Assembly: GCA_900316525.1 (NCBI GenBank)
Contig: ONDF01000030.1
Location: 1 to 57,860, forward strand
Length of the DNA stretch: 57,860 nucleotides
DNA from: an uncultured Bacteroidales bacterium
GTDB lineage: Bacteria; Bacteroidota; Bacteroidia; Bacteroidales; UBA932
Direction of reading: 5' to 3'
Shown: positions 1-9,768 of the stretch, one piece after another
Layout of the letters: every line of letters starts with the position of its first letter
Numbering within the stretch: position 1 is the stretch's first letter
Notes under the pieces: generated by a model
Told to the model about the DNA's origin: nothing
Database searches by the model: none
Seen by the model: the letters and a program-made list of their open reading frames with translations, nothing else
Made by a program: the position numbers and the translations under genes

Positions 1-153
1 CCTGTAACCAAGTGGTCTATTGGCGTGTGGTTAAGTCTCCATTCTCCTTCACAATCTCATATTGATCCACGCCGGTTCATCGCGTCGCTCTCCACTCATG
101 TTGGAATGGGTTGTGCGCGCTGGACCTATGAGCCGGAAGAAGCCGTATTGAAG

Positions 154-188
154 TCCGCCCCGAGAATGGATTGGGTGGAGCGGCTTCT
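154..188. repeat. Dispersed repeat, copy 1 (short GC-richer block)
   Basis: This block contains the string gagaatggattgggtggag and recurs in diverged form near 1243-1285 and 2091-2133. All three copies sit next to remnants of a coding sequence ending in a YREGKVV-like or YRDGK-like peptide on the minus strand. The copies lie about 1.1 kb and 0.85 kb apart, with one small gene between each pair. No mobile element, terminal inverted repeat or target duplication was recognised. Confidence 0.6.
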
Positions 189-198
189 TTTTTTTCTC

Positions 199-435
199 CT
201 ATTTTACTCCCGCCCCCATCGCCGTATACTGCTCGACCACCTTCCCTTCCCGATAGATTGCAAACCCTTTCTTCCCGGCCCGTAATGTGATACCGCCGAA
301 TCATAACCGCCGTCCTATTGCTGTATATTGCGCCACTACCTTCCCGTCACGATACACAGCAAATCCCCGTCTTCCGCTCTTAAGGGTAATGCCGCCGACA
401 TATAAAAAGCAATACCCCGTTGCCGAGTGTATCAT
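199..435 (-). pseudogene. Tandem 99-bp repeat: small ORF or remnant of a repeated protein C-terminus
   Basis: Reading the minus strand, an ATG at 435 opens a 44-codon frame that ends in TGA at 301-303 and carries the peptide GRRGFAVYRDGKVVAQYT. Directly after the stop, in the same frame, a second copy follows (GKKGFAIYREGKVVEQYT) and ends at TAG, 199-201. The two copies are 33 codons apart and clearly homologous at protein level, so this is a tandem duplication whose frame is broken by a stop. A diverged copy is found at 2130-2196 and a partial one near 1211-1240. I do not recognise the parent family. It could be an expressed 44-residue peptide, but decay of a tandemly duplicated gene end is the simpler reading. 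Confidence 0.5.
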
Positions 436-480
436 CTTATGTTTTTGTATTAAAAGAGTATGCAATAGACGGTGAGATTG

Positions 481-1044
481 TTACTGCTTCTTCTTTCCAA
501 AATAAAGCCCCCCTGACAAGGTGAGTGCATAGTTACCTTCAGGAGCGATATATCCATTCAACATTACCTTCAGATAGTCCCAATCAAAGCCGAAACCCGT
601 AATTACAAGTGGAATGGGTTTTCGCTCCACATGATAAATCCACATATCACTTTGTTGGGCATATGCTAAACCCGCTCTGCAAAACAGCGGGAGTTTCCCC
701 ATGGTAAATCCATAATCGCCAAATGCTCCGACATACGCGAAGTTGGGTCGCACAAAACTATCGGGCTCATCCTCCTCAAAGAAATAATCGGCTATCGCTT
801 GATTCATGGCTCCGACTTCGGCCCCCCATCGCCATGGAGTATTCTTTATGGCGATGTCAAAACCGAGTGTGAGGCTCATCGTAAAGTTTTCGGCTGACCC
901 TTTCTTACAGAAGGTATTGCCCAAAACTCCATATTGCCCTCCGACTCTCCAAAGCATATCAGATTGTGCAGAACACCTTGTCTCAGAGATAATTCCGATG
1001 GCAAATATCGTTAGAATCAGCGAAATAGGATGAATATGTTTCAT
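481..1044 (-). CDS. Exported hypothetical protein, probable outer-membrane barrel
   Basis: A 187-residue protein with an N-terminal signal peptide (hydrophobic run ISLILTIFAIGII, likely cleavage after RCSAQ). The mature part alternates glycine and aromatic residues in short segments such as FAYVGAFGDYGF and ends in a GGLYFGKKKQ-type strand, the pattern of a small outer-membrane beta-barrel. No catalytic motif is visible. It stands alone on the minus strand in the AT-rich first 3.8 kb, flanked on both sides by degenerate repeats. The first Met is taken because it begins the signal peptide. The specific function is unknown; the barrel assignment rests on sequence texture only. Confidence 0.7.
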   Translation of the reverse strand: MKHIHPISLILTIFAIGIISETRCSAQSDMLWRVGGQYGVLGNTFCKKGSAENFTMSLTLGFDIAIKNTPWRWGAEVGAMNQAIADYFFEEDEPDSFVRPNFAYVGAFGDYGFTMGKLPLFCRAGLAYAQQSDMWIYHVERKPIPLVITGFGFDWDYLKVMLNGYIAPEGNYALTLSGGLYFGKKKQ

Positions 1045-1210
1045 GATAGCGATATATAAGTATAATCCTTCAAGGTATCTAACCTTGCATCAAGATAGGT
1101 CTAATTCTTATGTGAAGTGATAATAATGCCCCTGCGAATGATGCAAAAAATCATTCCGATATGGCTTGTTCTCGGAGATGTTGAGGTTCCTTCCAAATGG
1201 CGAATGAGCC

Positions 1211-1286
1211 ACTGCTCAATCACTTTCCCTTCCCGATATAGATTCCGCCCGAGAATTGATTGGGTGGAAGGCCAAATCTCTTCCAT
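1211..1286. repeat. Dispersed repeat, copy 2, with partial coding remnant
   Basis: The segment gagaattgattgggtggaag is a diverged copy of the block at 154-188. Immediately beside it the minus strand reads LYREGKVIEQW, matching the peptide repeated at 199-435. The open frame through it is short and lacks any further recognisable domain, so I treat it as repeat or remnant and not as a gene. Confidence 0.55.
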
Positions 1287-1332
1287 AATTGAAGGGAACT
1301 ATATACCTGTTGTCCAAAAACGGACTAATTAA

Positions 1333-1360
1333 AAGCCGTAGGTGTGAAAGCCTACGGCTT
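1333..1360 (-). terminator. Rho-independent terminator-like hairpin
   Basis: A perfect 10-bp stem (aagccgtagg / cctacggctt) with an 8-base loop. On the minus strand it is followed by a short T-rich stretch (ttttaatt). It lies four bases beyond the stop of the truncated minus-strand frame at 1364, so it probably served that gene before it decayed. Confidence 0.65.
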
Positions 1361-1363
1361 CGT

Positions 1364-1500
1364 TTATAGCGAACTCACATACTGTGAAATCTTCTCGGCG
1401 CTCTCGCTTGCTATGGCGTTGATGATGTCTTCCGAAGCCCTCATACAATCTTCAATGGCTTGCTTGTAACTATCGGGATTGACATCCAAACCCTATGTGG
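1364..1500 (-). pseudogene. 3' fragment of a truncated gene, unknown family
   Basis: The minus strand holds an open frame of about 44 codons ending in TAA at 1364-1366, with a coherent helix-rich peptide (SYKQAIEDCMRASEDIINA followed by a SAEKISQYVSSL end). A TAG precedes the segment in frame and the only internal ATG would leave 25 residues, so it reads as the C-terminus of a gene whose 5' part is lost. The terminator at 1333-1360 follows at once, which supports a former gene end. I do not recognise the family. Confidence 0.45.
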
Positions 1501-1509
1501 AGAATAATG

Positions 1510-1959
1510 TTATCTGAGCATCCATTTTGTTCGAAATCCGCTTATCCTCGTGATACAAGGTTGATTGTTCTTTCTTCCAGGCTTCCATTTTGGCGATTTC
1601 AACAACACCTCCCGTTGAACACGGTCAATAGATTCACATAGGCCTTTAGTTATCACCACATTCGAGAGTGTACCATCAGGCATAATATCAAAATCGGCAA
1701 TCACCCATCCTATTGCATCAGGTTGGTCCTCTGGATAATAGATATTTGCATCAACCCACTTATGGAAGGAGAACAAAGTTGTGTCATTCTGAAAAACAGG
1801 TGTTACATCAACATCATCATAGCTCCAAGTTACCCTGTCTAAAGAATCTTTACAGATTATTGAACTTAGAACTTCCACCGTTGATGACTGCCGTGTGTTA
1901 TTTTGAGCACAGCAACTTATAGATATTAGTAATGCAACTATTGTAATGATATATTTCAT
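1510..1959 (-). CDS. TonB C-terminal-domain-like exported protein
   Basis: The start chosen is the Met at 1959, because it begins a signal sequence (MKYIITIVALLISISCCAQ) with a possible lipobox at the CC pair; the frame continues 21 codons upstream to 2022 without signal character. The C-terminal half has the layout of a TonB C-terminal domain: a Y-P pair (IYYPEDQ), the strand GWVIADFDIMPDGTLSNVVI, a short helix, then SPKWKPGRKNNQP and a final beta strand. Members of this family in Bacteroidota are often solitary TonB-like domains attached to the envelope. At 149 residues it lacks the N-terminal membrane helix and Pro-rich linker of a true TonB, so it is not likely to energise transport alone. 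It lies in the AT-rich island between repeat copies 2 and 3. Confidence 0.7.
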   Translation of the reverse strand: MKYIITIVALLISISCCAQNNTRQSSTVEVLSSIICKDSLDRVTWSYDDVDVTPVFQNDTTLFSFHKWVDANIYYPEDQPDAIGWVIADFDIMPDGTLSNVVITKGLCESIDRVQREVLLKSPKWKPGRKNNQPCITRISGFRTKWMLR

Positions 1960-2090
1960 ATCTAATCGTTTTCTAAAATATGGTGAATTCAATTTAGAAG
2001 TGCAACACACTTCAAAAGTCAAAGATATACACTCCTTTCCACTATTCCTACGGCGTCTTGAAACCGGAAAGCTCTTGGGAATTACATTAA

Positions 2091-2196
2091 TTCCGCCCGT
2101 GAATGGATTGGAGTGGAGGGGCTTAATCTCTTCCCATCACGATACACAGCAAATCCCCGTCGGCCGCTCCTTAGGGTAAAACCGCCGGGGGATACA
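2091..2196. repeat. Dispersed repeat, copy 3, with coding remnant
   Basis: Positions 2091-2133 carry the third copy of the block seen at 154-188 (gaatggattggagtggaggg). Positions 2137-2190 match the DNA of 345-395 closely (shared string cgatacacagcaaatccccg), and the minus strand reads GRRGFAVYRDGK, the same peptide as in the tandem repeat at 199-435. The frame is interrupted on both sides. Confidence 0.6.
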
Positions 2197-2255
2197 ACCG
2201 CCGTGTCTTAGATGGTGGTATCCCTTAAAATGGATATCATCGTCACTTTCCAGCG

Positions 2256-3233
2256 TTATCGCCTAAGCCGGCGTTTATTCAGCAAGAGCCTTCCGTCCGG
2301 TTCGATGGTATAGGAAGATTGAAGGAAGGCACAGACGTTCTTATCGGACAGTGGAGCCATTAATTTGTCCACAGCAATCTTGTATGCCTCCTTGTCTTTT
2401 GACAAATCGGCGGTATTAACGAATCTTCCGACGGTTTGATCATCTTGCTCGCCAAGGGACGCGACGCTGATCAAACAGTTCCGTCCCTCATAATACCCGA
2501 TGAAGTTCACCTCGGGATTCCCGAACTCTTCATCATACAATGGCATTGGTCCGCCGAGAACATAGACGGAATCCACATCTCCACGGAAATCAAACCAGAC
2601 GCCGGCACCAAGCAGCGAATCCGGAAAGAAGTATTCTCCTTGTTCTTTATCAAAGTCAATCGTTTCAAAAACCGCGTTCGTTAATTCAGGTTGCAAGTAA
2701 TGGGCTACTTTCACTATTCTTTCGGCCCTGCGATGAATCGCCCGTGTCTCATCATTAAACCAATAGTCATTGGAGTGCGGACCGTAGACGTGCTCGTCGA
2801 TGAAGCGGAAAAGGTCGGGGTTGTCTTTCATGAACTGGCCATTAACACGCCCGGGTGACTTGTCTTTTCCATGGTCACGTAAAATGGCCGTTCCCCCAAA
2901 TTCTCCAAAAGCGACGAACAACGAATCCCCAGTTTTCGTTGCCAAGACGGCTGCCGATCGCATGTCCATGCCTTTGACCGTCCGGTCCGGTTTCAAGTCG
3001 TTAACCATCGTCGTGAATTCCCTGATGAAATATCTGTCCACGATAACGGAATCCCTGTACACACTCTTCACTTTTTGGAAAGAGACCATAGCGGATGGCC
3101 GTTCAATACCCTTGGGCATAGCGTAGAAGGTGATACTTTCGACTTGCTCGGGAGGGATTCCTTTCTTATGTCCACAAGAGATCAACAAGAAAGGGAACAA
3201 GGAAACAGTGATGACCAGGGCGAGATGTCTCAT
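2256..3233 (-). CDS. Hypothetical lipoprotein
   Basis: The start is placed at 3233, where MRHLALVITVSLFPFLLISC forms a lipoprotein signal ending in the lipobox LISC; the frame itself opens 18 codons earlier. The mature protein is about 305 residues, mixed alpha/beta, without a motif I can assign. Charged and polar character is even throughout and no membrane segment follows the signal, so it is expected to be anchored in an envelope membrane and face the periplasm or surface. It is the third minus-strand exported protein in the AT-rich island and follows repeat copy 3. No neighbour suggests a pathway. Confidence 0.7.
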   Translation of the reverse strand: MRHLALVITVSLFPFLLISCGHKKGIPPEQVESITFYAMPKGIERPSAMVSFQKVKSVYRDSVIVDRYFIREFTTMVNDLKPDRTVKGMDMRSAAVLATKTGDSLFVAFGEFGGTAILRDHGKDKSPGRVNGQFMKDNPDLFRFIDEHVYGPHSNDYWFNDETRAIHRRAERIVKVAHYLQPELTNAVFETIDFDKEQGEYFFPDSLLGAGVWFDFRGDVDSVYVLGGPMPLYDEEFGNPEVNFIGYYEGRNCLISVASLGEQDDQTVGRFVNTADLSKDKEAYKIAVDKLMAPLSDKNVCAFLQSSYTIEPDGRLLLNKRRLRR

Positions 3234-3792
3234 GTCTTGATAGATTGGCGGTTGAAATGCTACAAAAAATACACCGTTCGTTTCCATGCTGGCCGGCGGA
3301 GTCTATGAAGCGCACGGTGAAGATATTTCCTTCGAGTCGCTTTGCCTGCCAGTCCATTCCGCCGGCAGTATCCATCTTTACGACCCTTATTATGGATCCT
3401 GGTCCCCCTTCATGACTACGTACACAAGTGAAGCGTACAACTGGAAGGCAATCTATGCTTGCTTTCTTGTACGCATCTCGCACCAATCCCCTCTGTAAAC
3501 CCACTTCGCGGGAGATGTGTACAAGTATTCGCCCATGGGGAAACATTTACATGTACGCATCAGCAGTGTACATGTGATAGCACCGTGGCGTCATAAAATG
3601 TGACCGTTTTTGGATAGAGAGGCCTTATCATCCGGCTTGGGCGATCGGTTCTATCATAGACACGTCCAGAACTGACAGGAGCCCTGTAACAGCTTGATAG
3701 ACAATAAAAAATCCGCCGCTGGATAGCGCCGGGTATATAGTGAGGTTTGTTTCAGGTGCAAGGGACGTCGTACTTGTCCACTCGCGTATGTC
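3234..3792. other. Stretch without a supported gene; probably decayed
   Basis: About 560 bases with no convincing gene. A minus-strand frame of 126 codons (3166-3546) overlaps the start of the lipoprotein at 2256-3233 and has no recognisable domain. An inverted pair acatgtac (3549-3556) / gtacatgt (3568-3575) is visible. Base composition is AT-richer than the rest of the window. Confidence 0.5.
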
Positions 3793-3830
3793 TTAGATTT
3801 CTCGACTTCGCTCGAAATGACAAGAAATCT
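3793..3830. repeat. REP-like palindromic element, copy 1
   Basis: The segment ttagatttctcgacttcgct continues as cgaaatgacaagaaatct. It contains an inner palindrome (tcga-cttcgc-tcga) and outer arms agatttct/agaaatct. A related element with the same ends (ttagatt ... aatgaca) lies at 15748-15788. Such short imperfect palindromes between genes are common in Bacteroidota genomes. Confidence 0.5.
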
Positions 3831-3833
3831 TCG

Positions 3834-3907
3834 TAGCGGGAGTGGGTCACGATCCCACGACCTCCGGATTATGAATCCGACGCTCTAACCAGCTGAGCTA
3901 CCCCGCC
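3834..3907 (-). tRNA. tRNA-Met (anticodon CAT)
   Basis: A complete cloverleaf can be drawn on the minus strand: acceptor GGCGGGG with TCCCGCT plus discriminator A, D-arm GCTC-AGCTGGTTA-GAGC, anticodon arm TCGGA-TTCATAA-TCCGG, and T-arm GTGGG-ATCGTGA-CCCAC. The first acceptor pair would be G-U. Anticodon CAT and a G at position 1 suit elongator Met; a tRNA-Ile read through a modified CAT cannot be excluded. No CCA is encoded. The 3' end faces the AT-rich island. Confidence 0.9.
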
Positions 3908-3924
3908 GTCGTTTTTTCAAAATA

Positions 3925-3951
3925 AAAATCAGCTTGACGAAGGCTGATTTT
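3925..3951. terminator. Hairpin between the two tRNA genes
   Basis: A 9-bp stem aaaatcagc / gctgatttt with a 9-base loop lies between tRNA-Gln and tRNA-Met. On the minus strand it is followed by tattttgaaaaaac. It may end the tRNA-Gln transcript or mark a processing site in a joint transcript. Confidence 0.4.
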
Positions 3952-3954
3952 CAG

Positions 3955-4025
3955 TTGAGATAGAAGGACTCGAACCCTCACTGACAGAGCCAGAATCTGT
4001 AGTGCTACCATTACACCATATCTCA
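3955..4025 (-). tRNA. tRNA-Gln (anticodon CTG)
   Basis: The minus strand folds as a tRNA: acceptor TGAGATA with TATCTCA plus discriminator A, anticodon arm ACAGA-TTCTGGC-TCTGT, and T-arm GAGGG-TTCGAGT-CCTTC. U at position 1 and anticodon CTG identify tRNA-Gln. A Bacteroidota-type promoter lies just upstream (4046-4075). Confidence 0.93.
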
Positions 4026-4045
4026 ATATCCCGAATTGGGGACTG

Positions 4046-4075
4046 CAAAGGTACTACTTTTTTCCGAATGTGCAA
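4046..4075 (-). promoter_or_regulatory. Bacteroidota-type promoter for the tRNA genes
   Basis: On the minus strand TACCTTTG (4046-4053) matches the -7 consensus TAnnTTTG and a TTG at 4073-4075 lies 19 bases upstream, the expected -33 position. Transcription would begin some 15 bases before tRNA-Gln. Confidence 0.7.
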
Positions 4076-4118
4076 GCCGTTTTTGAAAAAAAAGCGAGCA
4101 AACGGACAAAAAAAGCCG

Positions 4119-4244
4119 TCAGTCCAGCTCCGGGTCGAAAGGATCGATCGGCAGCGGCTCGGTGGAGCCGGTCAGCAAGGCGGCCTCGAAGGACACCTCG
4201 CCGACCCGGCTCTCCGGTCTCTCGTATTTCCGACGCGCTTCCAT
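4119..4244 (-). CDS. 41-residue small protein downstream of the short guaA
   Basis: An ATG at 4244, four bases after the stop of the preceding guaA-like gene, opens a 41-codon frame ending in TGA at 4119. The N-terminus reads MEARRKYERPESRVGEVSF, then AALLTGS, and ends in an acidic, proline-rich tail (DPFDPELD). This basic-aromatic-Pro start, Val/Glu strand and small-residue/acidic tail is a style I know from many short, poorly characterised Bacteroidales ORFs. The 45-residue ORF at 20501-20638 shares it. Tight spacing suggests translation as the last gene of the guaB-guaA operon. No signal peptide, no Cys. Function unknown; chance ORF is possible but the overall composition looks coding. Confidence 0.5.
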   Translation of the reverse strand: MEARRKYERPESRVGEVSFEAALLTGSTEPLPIDPFDPELD

Positions 4245-4248
4245 GGAC

Positions 4249-5232
4249 TTATTCCCACTCGATGGTGCCCGTGGGCTTCGGAGTGAGGTCGTAGAGGACG
4301 CGGTTCACGCCCGGAACTTCCGTGATGATGCGCTTCGTGATGTGGTGCAGCAGCTCGTAGGGGATTTCCTCGATGGTGGCGGTCATCGCGTCGCGGGTGT
4401 TGACGGCGCGGATGATGACCGGCCAGTCCCAGCTGCGCTTGTTGTCCTTGACGCCCGTGGACTTGTAGTCGGGGACGATGGTGAAGTACTGCCAGACCTT
4501 GCCTTCCAGGCCGTTCTTCGCGAATTCCTCGCGGAGGATGGCGTCGCTCTCGCGCAGGGCCTCCAGGCGGTCGCGCGTGATGGCGCCGGTGCAGCGGACA
4601 CCCAGGCCGGGGCCGGGGAATGGCTGGCGGAAGACCATGTTGTCGGGGAGACCCAGCTCCTTGCCGACGACGCGGACCTCGTCCTTGAAGAGGAGCTTGA
4701 TGGGCTCCACGAGCTCGAACTGGAGGTCTTCGGGGAGACCGCCCACGTTGTGATGGGACTTGACGGGGCCGGATTCCACGATGTCCGGGTAGATGGTGCC
4801 CTGGGCCAGGAAGCTGATGCCGTCCAGCTTGCGGGCTTCCTCCTCGAACACGCGGATGAATTCCGCGCCGATGATCTTGCGCTTCTGCTCGGGATCGGCC
4901 ACGCCGGCGAGCTTGTCCAGGAAGCGGTCGACGGCGTCGACATACACGAGGTTGGCGTCCAGCTCGTCGCGGAAGACGCGCACGACCTGCTCGGGCTCGC
5001 CCTTGCGGAGGAGTCCGTGGTTCACGTGGACGGAAACCAGCTGCTTGCCCACGGCCTTGATGAGGAGCGCCGCGACGACGGAGGAGTCGACACCGCCGGA
5101 GAGGGCGAGGAGGACCTTCTTGTCGCCGATCTGCGCGCGCAGTTCCTTGACCTGTTCATCGATGAATTGCTTGGCCAGTGCGGGGGTCGTGATCCGCTCC
5201 ATGTCGGCGGGACGAACGTTTCCAGTAGTCAT
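4249..5232 (-). CDS. GMP synthase ATP-pyrophosphatase subunit-like protein (no glutaminase domain)
   Basis: A 327-residue protein homologous to the C-terminal two thirds of GMP synthase, which adenylates XMP and aminates it to GMP. The PP-loop SGGVDSS sits at residues 45-51, followed by the conserved [41 protein letters not shown] and PFPGPGLGVR blocks and the C-terminal dimerisation part ending in GTIEWE. The class I glutamine amidotransferase half is absent, with only about 30 residues before the PP-loop region. It lies 32 bases downstream of a full-length guaA, in the same orientation. Stand-alone ATPPase subunits are normal in archaea, where they pair with a separate glutaminase; here none is seen nearby. 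It may use free ammonia or borrow the neighbour's glutaminase (inference). Confidence 0.88.
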   Translation of the reverse strand: MTTGNVRPADMERITTPALAKQFIDEQVKELRAQIGDKKVLLALSGGVDSSVVAALLIKAVGKQLVSVHVNHGLLRKGEPEQVVRVFRDELDANLVYVDAVDRFLDKLAGVADPEQKRKIIGAEFIRVFEEEARKLDGISFLAQGTIYPDIVESGPVKSHHNVGGLPEDLQFELVEPIKLLFKDEVRVVGKELGLPDNMVFRQPFPGPGLGVRCTGAITRDRLEALRESDAILREEFAKNGLEGKVWQYFTIVPDYKSTGVKDNKRSWDWPVIIRAVNTRDAMTATIEEIPYELLHHITKRIITEVPGVNRVLYDLTPKPTGTIEWE

Positions 5233-5264
5233 GTCTTGAAAATGCTAATTTGTTGATTGTCGTT

Positions 5265-8319
<3,055 letters not shown>

Positions 8320-8335
8320 TCACGCGGAATTTTTG

Positions 8336-8373
8336 CAAAGGTAGCAAAAAAACGGCAAAAAATCGGCAAAAAA
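8336..8373 (-). promoter_or_regulatory. guaB promoter with three phased A-tracts
   Basis: On the minus strand TACCTTTG (8336-8343) is a -7 box. Directly upstream lie three T-tracts (A on the plus strand) of 7, 6 and 6 bases starting at 8346, 8357 and 8368, exactly 11 bp apart, separated by cggc and tcggc. Such phasing predicts a DNA bend at the promoter. The same repeat lies just beyond the end of nhaC. Confidence 0.6.
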
Positions 8374-8381
8374 TCGGCGGG

Positions 8382-9710
8382 TCAGCGACTGTATTTCCGC
8401 GGGAAACGGAAGACGATGGAGAGGGCGGCCACGAGGCCCAATGCGAAGGGGTAATAGAGGTATCCCGTGATGGAGGCGGCGGAGACGCCGGCGAGGCCGG
8501 AGGCCATCAGCATCTGTGCGCCGTAGGGGATGATTCCCTGCACGAGGCAGGAGAAAGTGTCCAGGATGGAGGCCGTCTTGCGCGGGTCCAGCTTGTACCG
8601 GTCGGAAATGTCCTTCGCCAGCGGGCCCACGGTGATGATGGCGATGGTGTTGTTCGCCGTGCAGAAGTTCACGAGGGACACCAGGCCGGCAATGGAGAAA
8701 TAGGCCCCGCGCGGCCCCCGGATGCGCCGGGTGAGGCCGTCGATGATGAAGTTCAGGCCGCCGTTGTACCGGATGAGCTCCAGCATGCCGCCGGCGAGCA
8801 GGGAGACGATGATGAGCTCGCCCATCGACCCGATCCCGGTGCCGATGGAGGTCATCCAGCCGATCCAGTCGTAGGCGCCCGTGCACCAGCCGATGATCCC
8901 GTTCACGCCGATGCCGATGGCGAGCACCGTGACCACATTGACCCCCGCGAGGGCGAGGCCGATGACCAGCAGGTACGGCACGAGGCCCAGCCACTGCACG
9001 TGCTGCACGGCAGGCGCGGCCTCCACTTTCAGGCCCAGCACCACATACAGCACGGTCACCAGGAGCGCGGCCGGCGCGGCGATCCACAGGTTCGCCCGGA
9101 ACTTGTCCCGCATCGAGCAGCCCTGGCTCTTGGTCGCCGCCACCGTCGTATCGGAAATGAAGGAAAGGTTGTCGCCGAAGAAGGCTCCGCCGATGATGAC
9201 CGCCGTCATCAGGGGCACGCCCACGCCCGTTTCCGCGGCGATGCCCGCCGCGATGGGCACCAGGGCCACGATCGTGCCCACGCTGGTGCCGATGGCCATC
9301 GAGATGAAGCAGGCCGCGAGGAAAAGCCCCGCGAAAATGAGCTTCCCGGGCAGGATCCGGAGCGTGGCGTTCACCGTCGCGTCGATGGCGCCGATGTCCT
9401 TCGCCGTCGCCGCGAACGCCCCGGCCAGCACGAAGATCCAGATCATCAGGAGCACGTTCCGGTTCCCCGCCCCGGACGAGAAGATGGAGATCTTGTCGTC
9501 CGTCTTGTCCACGCTCCGCGTGATGAGCATCGCATAGGCCGATGCGATGATGAACGCCGCCGCGACCGGGACCTTGTAGAAGTCCCGCGCCACGAGGGAC
9601 GACACCAGGTACACCAGCAGGAACACCAGCAGCGGGCTCAGGGCGAGCCAGCCGTTCATTTTCTTTCCGGAGGGGAGGTTCTCTTGGGGATTCTCGGTAT
9701 GGATGGCCAT
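8382..9710 (-). CDS. nhaC: Na+/H+ antiporter, NhaC family
   Basis: A 442-residue inner-membrane protein with about 11 hydrophobic helices. The family signature region is clear: GTSVGTIVALVPIAAGIA, then GGAFFGDNLSFISDTTVAA, where the conserved polar residues and the GDNLSPISDTT-like motif of NhaC lie. It would exchange cytoplasmic sodium for protons. The N-terminus has a short polar stretch before the first helix (LALSPLLVFLLVYLVSSLVA). The gene is divergent from queH, and a -7 box on the minus strand at 9734-9741 serves it. Some NhaC-family members move other cations or couple to malate/lactate, so the substrate is not certain. Confidence 0.85.
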   Translation of the reverse strand: MAIHTENPQENLPSGKKMNGWLALSPLLVFLLVYLVSSLVARDFYKVPVAAAFIIASAYAMLITRSVDKTDDKISIFSSGAGNRNVLLMIWIFVLAGAFAATAKDIGAIDATVNATLRILPGKLIFAGLFLAACFISMAIGTSVGTIVALVPIAAGIAAETGVGVPLMTAVIIGGAFFGDNLSFISDTTVAATKSQGCSMRDKFRANLWIAAPAALLVTVLYVVLGLKVEAAPAVQHVQWLGLVPYLLVIGLALAGVNVVTVLAIGIGVNGIIGWCTGAYDWIGWMTSIGTGIGSMGELIIVSLLAGGMLELIRYNGGLNFIIDGLTRRIRGPRGAYFSIAGLVSLVNFCTANNTIAIITVGPLAKDISDRYKLDPRKTASILDTFSCLVQGIIPYGAQMLMASGLAGVSAASITGYLYYPFALGLVAALSIVFRFPRKYSR

Positions 9711-9733
9711 CGGTCAGTTCGTTTGGGGAAGTG

Positions 9734-9763
9734 CAAAGATACGAAAAAGATTCCGTACCTTTG
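9734..9763. promoter_or_regulatory. Divergent promoters of nhaC and queH
   Basis: On the minus strand TATCTTTG (9734-9741) faces nhaC. On the plus strand TACCTTTG (9756-9763) faces queH and is only 5 bases from its ATG, implying a leaderless queH transcript. The two boxes are 14 bases apart. Confidence 0.65.
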
Positions 9764-9768
9764 CCCCG

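Noticed and set aside
199..435. Diversity-generating retroelement variable repeat
   Set aside because: The tandem copies show no adenine-biased differences, and there is no reverse transcriptase in the window.
1..2200. Integron-type cassette array
   Set aside because: The repeats lack the paired core sites (GTTRRRY-type) and folded form of attC sites, and no integrase is visible; only the repeat-gene-repeat layout was kept as a finding.
3166..3546. A 126-codon minus-strand frame in the AT-rich segment
   Set aside because: It overlaps the start of the lipoprotein gene in another frame and shows no signal peptide or domain. It may be a remnant but cannot be supported as a gene.
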